This document shows positions 1 to 5,012 of a DNA stretch of 5,714 bases, one piece after another; the first letter of the stretch is position 1; every line of letters starts with the position of its first letter. This stretch comes from an uncultured Lachnospiraceae bacterium (GTDB taxonomy: Bacteria > Bacillota_A > Clostridia > Lachnospirales > Lachnospiraceae): positions 1-5,714 of the forward strand of contig USJM01000124.1 in NCBI GenBank assembly GCA_900555005.1, given 5' to 3'. The translations under genes were made by a program, and so were the position numbers. Under the pieces are notes generated by a model. That model was given only the letters and a program-made list of their open reading frames with translations, was not told where the DNA came from and did not search any database.

Positions 1-339
1 CGCTTCTTTGGCCCCGGCCGCGACACCCTTGGCGCAGTCGATGGTCCCCCCGCCGCCGATGGCCAGCACCATATCAATGCCGTCTTCCTTACAGAGCGCG
101 ACGCCTTTTCTGACAGTCTCGATCTTCGGGTTCGGCTCGACGCCGGACAGTTCTTCGACCGTCAGGCCTGCCTCCTTCAGAATCTTCATGGCAGCATCGT
201 AGATGCCATTCCGCTTGATGCTTCCGCCGCCATACACGAGCAGAACCTTACTGCCGCTTTCCTTCAGCTCGCTCAGGTGAGAGATCTGTCCCGTTCCAAA
301 ATGAATCCGGGTGGGCATCTGCAGTGTGAAATTGTACAT
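1..339 (-). CDS. Iron-containing alcohol dehydrogenase, N-terminal part (cut by window edge)
   Basis: The reverse strand reads 113 codons without a stop, from an ATG at 339 to the left edge. The N-terminus (MYNFTLQMPTRIHFGTGQIS) and the glycine-rich motif AIGGGGTIDCAKG at residues 93-105 are typical of the N-terminal NAD(P)-binding part of group III iron-dependent alcohol dehydrogenases, nearest in style to butanol dehydrogenases (BdhA/YugJ). Such cytoplasmic enzymes reduce aldehydes to alcohols, or the reverse, with NAD(P)H during fermentation. Family members are usually about 380-400 residues, so about 70% lies outside the window, including the metal-binding His/Asp residues. The start is supported by AGGAGG at 345-350, five bases upstream. 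The usual GGGS of the nucleotide-binding loop reads GGGG here. The gene is divergent from glgB. The family call is secure; the substrate is unknown. Confidence 0.9.
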   Translation of the reverse strand, partial: MYNFTLQMPTRIHFGTGQISHLSELKESGSKVLLVYGGGSIKRNGIYDAAMKILKEAGLTVEELSGVEPNPKIETVRKGVALCKEDGIDMVLAIGGGGTIDCAKGVAAGAKEA

Positions 340-344
340 ATATA

Positions 345-350
345 CCTCCT
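345..350 (-). promoter_or_regulatory. Ribosome binding site of the alcohol dehydrogenase
   Basis: A perfect AGGAGG on the minus strand lies five bases before the ATG at 339 and fixes that start codon. Confidence 0.8.
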
Positions 351-383
351 TATTGTGAAAGATTTTCATCAGAATTTACTGCT

Positions 384-412
384 ATTATAACGCACAGAAT
401 CCATTCTGCCAC
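384..412 (-). promoter_or_regulatory. Sigma-A type promoter for the alcohol dehydrogenase
   Basis: On the minus strand a perfect TATAAT (384-389) is preceded, after a 17-base spacer, by GTGGCA (407-412, four of six matches to TTGACA). Transcription would start near 377, giving a leader of about 38 bases. The prediction comes from the sequence only. Confidence 0.6.
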
Positions 413-436
413 TACTTCCACAGGAATTTCACATTC

Positions 437-448
437 ATGTTCGAACAT
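437..448. promoter_or_regulatory. Perfect 12-bp palindrome between divergent promoters (candidate operator)
   Basis: ATGTTCGAACAT equals its own reverse complement. It sits between the divergent adh and glgB promoters, five bases upstream of the glgB -35 hexamer, with its centre about 46 bases before the predicted glgB start of transcription. That placement suits a dimeric regulator acting on glgB, adh or both. The regulator is not identifiable from the sequence. Confidence 0.45.
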
Positions 449-453
449 ATCGG

Positions 454-482
454 TTGCCGGCCTGTGTGCTTTCGGGTATGAT
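454..482 (+). promoter_or_regulatory. Sigma-A type promoter for glgB
   Basis: TTGCCG (454-459) and TATGAT (477-482) are separated by exactly 17 bases, each close to the sigma-A consensus. Transcription would start near 489, leaving a leader of about 150 bases before the glgB ATG. That is long for an ordinary gene and leaves room for leader control. Confidence 0.6.
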
Positions 483-578
483 ATATACAGTTGTAAAGCG
501 TGAAAGACGCAGGCCCTGCCGGGCGCCAGGCGGCGGGAACCAGACTGTTGGGACTGGGTTGCTGGGACCGGACTGTGG

Positions 579-627
579 GGCTTTCGGCTGCTGAAGCCGG
601 GGCGGCAGGCTTTCATGGGATAAGCCT
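579..627 (+). promoter_or_regulatory. glgB leader with competing hairpins next to the ribosome binding site
   Basis: Four complementary segments follow one another: GGCTTT (579-584), GAAGCC (593-598), AGGCTT (607-612, with 608-613 reading GGCTTT) and AAGCCT (622-627). Segments 1:2, 2:3 and 3:4 can each form a six-base-pair stem with 8-9 base loops (1:2 and 2:3 each include one G-U pair), and they exclude one another. The 3:4 stem is perfect, is followed by TTTT, and ends four bases before the GGAGG of glgB. The arrangement resembles an attenuator or translational switch, but the stems are short and it matches no riboswitch class I recognise. Confidence 0.3.
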
Positions 628-642
628 TTTGGAGGTGGACAG

Positions 643-2634
643 ATGGATCTTCAGAAATTCTATGACGGGCAGGAGTTTTCTCTCTATGAATTCTTAGGTG
701 CGCACGTGACCCCGTCAGGCGTGGTGTTCAGAACTTATGCGCCTTCGGCGCGTGAGGTATCTGTGATCGGGGAGTTCAACGGCTGGAGGGGGACTCCGAT
801 GCACCGGATTCTGAATGGACAGTTTTTCGAGACGGAGATTGCGGAGGCAAGGCCGGGACAGATGTATAAGTTTCAGATTACCTCCGGATCCGGGACGCAC
901 GACCATGCCGATCCGTATGCCTTCAGTTCCCAGCTCCGCCCGGAGACGGCTTCCATCATCTGGGATATGGGTGCTTACAGGTTCCGTGACGGCGCCTACA
1001 TGAAGCGGCGCAGAAACGGCAGCGCCGGCATAACTGGGACCAGGGCGTCCGGCCAAAATGGCCTGTCCGGTGCCGGAATCAGGGCGGATGCCGCGTCCAG
1101 TATTCCGGACAGTGGAGACGTGACAGTCCGCGAGGAGCAGGCGCCGTTCTTCGACAGGCCGCTCAACATCTATGAGCTTCACCTGGGCTCCTGGAAGCGC
1201 AGGGATGATCCCGAAGAGCTGGCCAGGAAGCTTGACGAGGCGAAGGAGAAGGGGGAGGGCATCGATGTTTCCTCCGGCTGGTACCGGTATGAGGAGATTG
1301 CAGATCTCCTTGTCCCGTATCTGAAGGAAAATCATTTCAATGCGGTGGAGTTCATGCCGCTCAATGAATACCCGGCGGACGAGTCCTGGGGGTACCAGGC
1401 GACCGGATTTTTCAGCGCGACCTCGCGCTATGGTACGCCGGATGGCCTGAAGAAGCTGGTGGACCGGCTCCATCAGGCGGATATCAGCGTGATCCTGGAC
1501 ATCGTGACCGTCCATTTTGCGACCAATGACTATGCGCTTGCCCGCTACGATGGGACGCAGCTGTATGAATACCCGAATGACGCGGTGAACGTGAGTGAGT
1601 GGGGGAGCTGCAACTTCAACCATTCGAGAGGCGATATCGCAAGCTTTCTGAATTCCGCCAGCGCTTTCTGGCTGGATCAGTATCACTTCGATGGACTGCG
1701 ATTTGACGCGGTCGGCAATCTGATCTACTGGATGGGGGACGAGCGGCGCGGGGTCAATACGAATACCGTCGAATTCCTGAAGAAGATGAACAGCGGGCTG
1801 AAACGGCTGTATCCGGATACAATGCTGATTGCAGAGGACTCGTCGGCGTATCCGGGGGTCACAAAACCGGTCTCGGAGGGCGGCCTGGGCTTTGACTACA
1901 AGTGGAACATGGGCTGGATGAACGACACGCTGAATTTCTTCCGGACCGACCCGCCCTACCGCCCGCAGGAGTATCACAAGCTGACCTTCTCGATGGCTTA
2001 TTTCTACAACGAGCGATATCTGCTTCCGCTCTCCCATGACGAGGTGGTCCATGGGAAGGCGACGGTCATCCAGAAGATGGCCGGGGATTATGACAGAAAG
2101 TTCCCGCAGGCGAGAGCCCTGTATCTGTATATGTTCCTGCATCCTGGCAAGAAGCTGAACTTCATGGGCAATGAATTTGCACAGTTCCGCGAGTGGGATG
2201 AGAAGCGGCAGCAGGATTTCATGCTGCTGAAATACCCGGTTCACGATGCGTTCCATCGCTATTTCCGGGATCTCGGCGCTTTCTATCTGAAGTATCCGGC
2301 ACTCTGGCAGGAGGACTATGTGGAGGATGGCTTTCACTGGCTGTCTGCCGATGATACGGAGCATGTTGTCTACGCCTTCGAGCGCAGGACGATGGGACAG
2401 ACAATCCTGTGTGTCTTCAACCTGTCAGATCAGTACCAGGAGTTCCTGTACGGGGAAGAGCAGGGGGCTGCCCGCGCGGGAGCCGGGGGAACCTTTGGCC
2501 TTCAGCTTCTGATTGATTCGGATGATGAGCGATATGGCGGCGGAACAAGGGTGACAGGGAAGACACGGTCCCTCGAGGAGCCCATCGGACTTCCGCCGTT
2601 CACAGGGAGAGCTTATCTGGAGGTGGAAGTGTAA
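643..2634 (+). CDS. glgB: 1,4-alpha-glucan (glycogen) branching enzyme
   Basis: This complete 663-residue cytoplasmic enzyme cuts alpha-1,4-glucan chains and re-joins them by alpha-1,6 bonds during glycogen synthesis (EC 2.4.1.18). An N-terminal CBM48/E-set domain (about 15-115, with GEFNGW at 43-48) precedes a GH13 barrel from about 173. Conserved regions are visible: region I DIVTVHF (286-292), region II DGLRFDAV with nucleophile D355, region III LIAEDS with acid/base E398, and region IV LSHDEVVHGK with H465-D466. A MGNEFAQ motif at 508-514 and a C-terminal beta domain follow. GGAGG at 631-635 lies seven bases before the ATG. Residues 121-172 form a Gly/Ser/Ala-rich linker longer than is usual between the two domains. 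Region I departs from the common DWVPxHF but resembles clostridial forms as I remember them. No glgA, glgC or glgP lies in the window. Confidence 0.97.
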   Translation: MDLQKFYDGQEFSLYEFLGAHVTPSGVVFRTYAPSAREVSVIGEFNGWRGTPMHRILNGQFFETEIAEARPGQMYKFQITSGSGTHDHADPYAFSSQLRPETASIIWDMGAYRFRDGAYMKRRRNGSAGITGTRASGQNGLSGAGIRADAASSIPDSGDVTVREEQAPFFDRPLNIYELHLGSWKRRDDPEELARKLDEAKEKGEGIDVSSGWYRYEEIADLLVPYLKENHFNAVEFMPLNEYPADESWGYQATGFFSATSRYGTPDGLKKLVDRLHQADISVILDIVTVHFATNDYALARYDGTQLYEYPNDAVNVSEWGSCNFNHSRGDIASFLNSASAFWLDQYHFDGLRFDAVGNLIYWMGDERRGVNTNTVEFLKKMNSGLKRLYPDTMLIAEDSSAYPGVTKPVSEGGLGFDYKWNMGWMNDTLNFFRTDPPYRPQEYHKLTFSMAYFYNERYLLPLSHDEVVHGKATVIQKMAGDYDRKFPQARALYLYMFLHPGKKLNFMGNEFAQFREWDEKRQQDFMLLKYPVHDAFHRYFRDLGAFYLKYPALWQEDYVEDGFHWLSADDTEHVVYAFERRTMGQTILCVFNLSDQYQEFLYGEEQGAARAGAGGTFGLQLLIDSDDERYGGGTRVTGKTRSLEEPIGLPPFTGRAYLEVEV

Positions 2635-2648
2635 ATTCTTCCTGCCTG

Positions 2649-2657
2649 TGTTATACT
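2649..2657 (+). promoter_or_regulatory. Extended -10 promoter for the secreted lysozyme gene
   Basis: TGTTATACT is an extended -10 element (TGnTATAAT type) 15 bases after the glgB stop. No good -35 exists at the proper distance, since that area is the end of glgB. Transcription would start near 2664, just ahead of the AGGAGG at 2669-2674. No terminator lies between the genes, so read-through from glgB is also likely. Confidence 0.4.
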
Positions 2658-2683
2658 GGGACAACTACAGGAGGATACACACT

Positions 2684-3856
2684 TTGAATATGATGAACAT
2701 TCAGCAGAAGGCTCTGACGCTGTCCTGCGCGGTGCTTCTGGCGCTTCCGCTCTCCGCAGCCAGACCGTCCACTATGTGCATATATGCGGAGGATGAGGTC
2801 GCAACGGAGGATGCCTCCACAGGGGAATCCTCTCTATCCGCTGTTCAGGATGACAGTGTCCTGTCCGGCGGAAGCCTGTTTGAGGATCAGAATACAAATA
2901 TACAGTCCAGGGACGGGATTTCTGCCGGCGAAAGCGGAAAGAAGAAGTCTTCGAAAAAAATGATCATCGGCTACCGCACGACGGGGCTTGTGAAAAGCGT
3001 GACCTATGATAAGGGGAGCAAGCCATCTCTGCAGACGCTTGCGGCTCAGTTCCCGGCTGCGGTGGATGTCTACTTTGCCGGAGAAAGCAGGCCGGTGACC
3101 CTGAAGACAAGCTGGAAGTGTGCAGGGGGAGACTACGGGTCCTCCTCCGGCGGGTATTTTATCTTTGTGCCGGCGTTTGACGAGGGGAAGTACATTGTGC
3201 GGGGCATGAGCCTTACGGCGGACATGCCGTATATCGAGGTGAAACAGAATCCCGGGGTTGCGGTTGAGATGATTGCGTCTGCTCCGCCGACGGTGAACGA
3301 AAAGAAGGTCTTCGACTATTGCGTAAATGAGCTGGGGCTGAACAGGGCCGCAGCCTGCGGTATCCTGGCAAACATGTACTGTGAGTCCGGGTTCCGGACG
3401 AATGCGCTGGGGGACGGCGGGACATCGGTCGGCGTCTGCCAGTGGCACAACGGGCGCTGGACGTCGCTGCGCGCTTATACATCGGACTGGCAGACACTTG
3501 AGGGCCAGCTGTCGTACATGAAGTGGGAGCTGGAGCATGGTTACAGTGCGACGCTGAATGCACTGAGGGCAGTCTCTGATGATGCGCAGGGTGCCTACGA
3601 TGCCGGATATTTCTGGTGCATGCATTATGAGATGCCGGACAGTGCGCACACGAGAGGCATCACGAGAGGATACCTGGCAAAGAATGTCTACTGGCAGCGC
3701 TATGGTACGGATGGCGAGCCGGACAGGGAAGGCTGCAACGATTCTTTCGAGGGCGAATATGTCTTCGACGGAGAGGGAAGCCTGAATATCCGGGCAGACC
3801 ATTCTGAGGACAGTGAAGTGATCGGTCCATCAAGGCTGGCGAAAAGGTCGAGGTGA
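2684..3856 (+). CDS. Secreted phage-type lysozyme with Ig-like and SH3 domains, frameshifted before its end
   Basis: This is probably an exported peptidoglycan hydrolase. I prefer the TTG at 2684 as start: AGGAGG (2669-2674) lies nine bases upstream, while the in-frame ATGs at 2690 and 2693 are 15-18 bases away. From that start the order is a signal peptide (residues 1 to about 35, hydrophobic core ALTLSCAVLLALPLS), a Ser/Glu-rich stretch, an Ig-like beta region (about 93-188), then a domain at about 205-340 resembling the phage tail lysozyme family (Phage_lysozyme2). It shows CGILANMYCESGF with probable catalytic E234, GDGGTSVGVCQWHNGRW, and YLAKNVYWQRY. A bacterial SH3 domain begins at about 358 (SLNIRADHSEDSEVIG), but after G381 the frame turns to nonsense (PSRLAKRSR) and stops. 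The rest of the SH3 domain continues in the -1 frame from 3829 to 4065. One extra base would give a 460-residue protein. Confidence 0.85.
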   Translation: MNMMNIQQKALTLSCAVLLALPLSAARPSTMCIYAEDEVATEDASTGESSLSAVQDDSVLSGGSLFEDQNTNIQSRDGISAGESGKKKSSKKMIIGYRTTGLVKSVTYDKGSKPSLQTLAAQFPAAVDVYFAGESRPVTLKTSWKCAGGDYGSSSGGYFIFVPAFDEGKYIVRGMSLTADMPYIEVKQNPGVAVEMIASAPPTVNEKKVFDYCVNELGLNRAAACGILANMYCESGFRTNALGDGGTSVGVCQWHNGRWTSLRAYTSDWQTLEGQLSYMKWELEHGYSATLNALRAVSDDAQGAYDAGYFWCMHYEMPDSAHTRGITRGYLAKNVYWQRYGTDGEPDREGCNDSFEGEYVFDGEGSLNIRADHSEDSEVIGPSRLAKRSR

Positions 3857-4065
3857 CGAAGGGAAACGGCGAGTGGGCGCATGTTCTCTATGAAGGAAAG
3901 ACCGGCCTGGTGAAGATGGAATACCTGACGGCAGTGGATACAGAAGAGAAGGGCGTTGCAAAAGAACAGGCCGGCGCGAAAGAGCAGAGCGTTGTAGATG
4001 AGCAGGCCGGCGCTGGTACAGGACAGGGGGCTGAAGGCAGCCAGGAAACAGAGGCAGATGAATAA
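3829..4065 (+). pseudogene. Displaced C-terminal part of the secreted lysozyme (rest of SH3 domain and acidic tail)
   Basis: In the -1 frame relative to the upstream gene, the sequence reads IKAGEKVEVTKGNGEWAHV and then LYEGKTGLVKMEYLTAV, the missing strands of the SH3 domain that starts as LNIRADHSEDSEVIG. A low-complexity tail follows, rich in Glu, Gly, Ala and Gln with EQAGA repeated, ending in ETEADE and TAA. This is not an independent gene: a GTG at 3853 is in frame but has no convincing ribosome binding site and would begin in the middle of a domain. Inserting one C at 3827-3828 (GGT CCC ATC) rejoins both parts. Whether the lesion is a real mutation or a sequencing error cannot be told here. 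Confidence 0.75.
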
Positions 4066-4114
4066 AACCAGAGCAGCGGGATGAGTGTCCGGGAGATGCA
4101 CCGGCTGCTGACAG

Positions 4115-4156
4115 AAAAAAGGGCGGCCGCACCAGACTGGTGCAGCCACCCTTTTT
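4115..4156. terminator. Bidirectional intrinsic terminator between convergent genes
   Basis: An A-tract (4115-4120) and a T-tract (4152-4156) flank a long stem: GGG/CCC, GGC/GCC and GCACCA/TGGTGC, interrupted by two C-A mismatches, with a three-base loop (4135-4137). Including the A/T pairs, both strands carry a GC-rich hairpin followed by a U-run. It would end transcripts of the lysozyme gene on the plus strand and of the small secreted protein gene on the minus strand. Confidence 0.9.
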
Positions 4157-4160
4157 GTGA

Positions 4161-4174
4161 CGGCGGAGCCGCCG
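4161..4174. repeat. Small GC-rich inverted repeat beside the terminator
   Basis: CGGCG and CGCCG enclose a four-base loop (GAGC) between the terminator and the stop codon of the minus-strand gene. It may be an accessory 3' hairpin of that transcript. There is no U-run of its own. Confidence 0.35.
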
Positions 4175-4192
4175 GACCGGGCAGGGCAGAGA

Positions 4193-4774
4193 TTATGCTT
4201 CTGTCTCTGTCTCCGACTCTGCGGTGGTCGGGCTGATCGACATAAAGATGTTATTCATGATCGGCTTGAAGTCCTTGTCGTCATTCGGCCCGAGCTGGAC
4301 GGTGTACATACCGCCATCAACGTCTGCAAATGCAACACCGCTGACTTTCTGGTCATCAAGGTCGAAGCCAACTGCAGAGATACCGTTCAGGTCCACCTTG
4401 TACAGCGACTTGTATCCGCTGTCTTTCAGCTGTTTGTAGATGTCGTCGGCTGTGACCTGCATGCCTTCATGATAGGAGACTGCAATGTTCCAGCCCTTCG
4501 CGGAATCTGCCGCCTGGTAGACAATGCCCTGCTTGGCATTCTCGTCCGAGACCTCCAGAACATCCCAGTCGCTCGGAAGATAAAGATCAAATCCAAGTCC
4601 GGTAGAAACCCAGGTTCCCTCATAAGCATTCGGGTCCATGTCCTTATAGTTAAGAACGATGTCTGCCGCGCTGCTCTCTGTCGCAGTCTCTGTCTCTGCT
4701 GCCATCACGCCGACCGGGCTGAGGCTCATCATCATTCCTGCGAGCATGATCACTGCAAGTCTTTTCTTCATCAT
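4193..4774 (-). CDS. Small secreted protein of unknown function
   Basis: This 193-residue protein has a classical signal peptide: Lys-Lys-Arg at the N-terminus, the hydrophobic run LAVIMLAGMMMSLSPVGVMA, and a likely cut after VMA. There is no lipobox cysteine, so it is predicted to be released or only loosely held. The mature protein starts and ends with Thr/Glu/Ser-rich stretches (AETETATESS and TTAESETETEA). Between them is one compact domain of about 135 residues (GFDLYLPSDWDVLEV, then GWNIAVSYHEGM, then VDLNGISAVGFDLDD, then a final NNIFMSI). The pattern recalls small alpha/beta domains of the PsbP/Mog1 fold, but that is inference from pattern only. The start is ATG 4774, ten bases after AGGAGG (4785-4790); TTG 4780 is only four bases away. 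It is convergent with the lysozyme gene and divergent from the regulator. Confidence 0.85.
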   Translation of the reverse strand: MMKKRLAVIMLAGMMMSLSPVGVMAAETETATESSAADIVLNYKDMDPNAYEGTWVSTGLGFDLYLPSDWDVLEVSDENAKQGIVYQAADSAKGWNIAVSYHEGMQVTADDIYKQLKDSGYKSLYKVDLNGISAVGFDLDDQKVSGVAFADVDGGMYTVQLGPNDDKDFKPIMNNIFMSISPTTAESETETEA

Positions 4775-4784
4775 TTGCAAAGTT

Positions 4785-4790
4785 CCTCCT
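4785..4790 (-). promoter_or_regulatory. Ribosome binding site of the small secreted protein
   Basis: AGGAGG on the minus strand lies ten bases before ATG 4774 and four bases before TTG 4780. The spacing favours the ATG. Confidence 0.7.
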
Positions 4791-4862
4791 TTGTATGGCG
4801 GCGGGTTCTTTCACAGTCTGCCGAAGTGTGCCCGCCGGATGTCTCGTTCAGGATTCAAACAG

Positions 4863-4868
4863 AGTATA
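4863..4868 (-). promoter_or_regulatory. Possible -10 box for the small secreted protein gene
   Basis: TATACT on the minus strand would start transcription near 4857, with a leader of about 80 bases. No recognisable -35 lies 16-18 bases upstream, so if real it may need an activator. Confidence 0.3.
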
Positions 4869-4881
4869 GTGGTTTTCCATG

Positions 4882-4922
4882 TGCTGAAAAAGCCCCGAAG
4901 AGGACAGCAAAATTGCTGAAAA
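4882..4922. repeat. Direct repeats and an inverted repeat in the divergent region
   Basis: TGCTGAAAA occurs at 4882-4890 and again at 4914-4922, 32 bases apart, about three helical turns. The second copy overlaps an inverted repeat, CAGCAA (4905-4910) and TTGCTG (4913-4918), separated by AA. This lies in the 238-bp region between the divergent secreted-protein and regulator genes and could be a regulator binding area. No match to a named operator is claimed. Confidence 0.35.
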
Positions 4923-4951
4923 TGGGTCTTGACAACTAAAAAAATGTATGA

Positions 4952-4977
4952 TTTCTTCTCTGCCATTTTCTTCTCTG
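4952..4977 (+). repeat. Tandem 11-bp direct repeat across the regulator promoter
   Basis: TTTCTTCTCTG is present at 4952-4962 and 4967-4977, offset by 15 bases. The first copy covers the -35 position and the second reaches the TG of the extended -10 element. Either a regulator site or a small slippage duplication is possible. Confidence 0.5.
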
Positions 4978-4984
4978 ATATAAT
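4976..4984 (+). promoter_or_regulatory. Extended -10 promoter of the LytTR response regulator
   Basis: TGATATAAT is a perfect extended -10 element. The hexamer 17 bases upstream (TTCTCT, 4956-4961) is a poor -35. Transcription would start near 4991, only about 22 bases before the ATG. A perfect TTGACA at 4929-4934 is too far upstream (44 bases) to pair with it. Confidence 0.55.
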
Positions 4985-5012
4985 GTGGCATAACTGGAGG
5001 AAACGGAAAGGC

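Noticed and set aside
443..456. LexA/SOS box around GAAC in the adh-glgB region
   Set aside because: The GAAC-N4-GTTC spacing is not met; the palindrome has GTTC directly joined to GAAC.
607..630. Intrinsic terminator in the glgB leader
   Set aside because: The stem is only six base pairs and the T-run four bases, followed at once by the ribosome binding site. More likely, if anything, a translation element.
500..697. Possible leader peptide from GTG 500 overlapping the glgB start
   Set aside because: Lies about 11 bases from the predicted transcription start with no ribosome binding site, and runs 55 bases into glgB. It shows no run of one regulatory amino acid.
1051..1112. Mobile element or REP sequence inside glgB
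   Set aside because: The inverted repeats are short, stay in frame and have only one copy in the window, so no element can be claimed.
715..2364. 549-codon open frame antisense to glgB
   Set aside because: It is a codon-bias shadow of glgB: no recognisable domain, no ribosome binding site, Arg/His/Pro-heavy composition.
2648..2683. Upstream GTG start (2648) for the lysozyme gene
   Set aside because: It overlaps the -10 element and lies upstream of the AGGAGG; the 12 extra residues are charged and would spoil the signal peptide.
2834..3802. 322-codon open frame antisense to the lysozyme gene
   Set aside because: Shadow of the coding strand, with no domain and no initiation signal.
3839..3847. 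Programmed -1 slippage at GCG AAA AGG in the lysozyme gene
   Set aside because: It is not a classical A AAA AAG heptamer, and slipping there would leave out-of-frame residues in the SH3 strand. A lost base at 3827-3828 explains the domain better.
4157..4939. 260-codon plus-strand frame over the small secreted protein gene
   Set aside because: The minus strand has a signal peptide, ribosome binding site and sensible composition; the plus frame is Cys/Val/His-rich and begins at the terminator.
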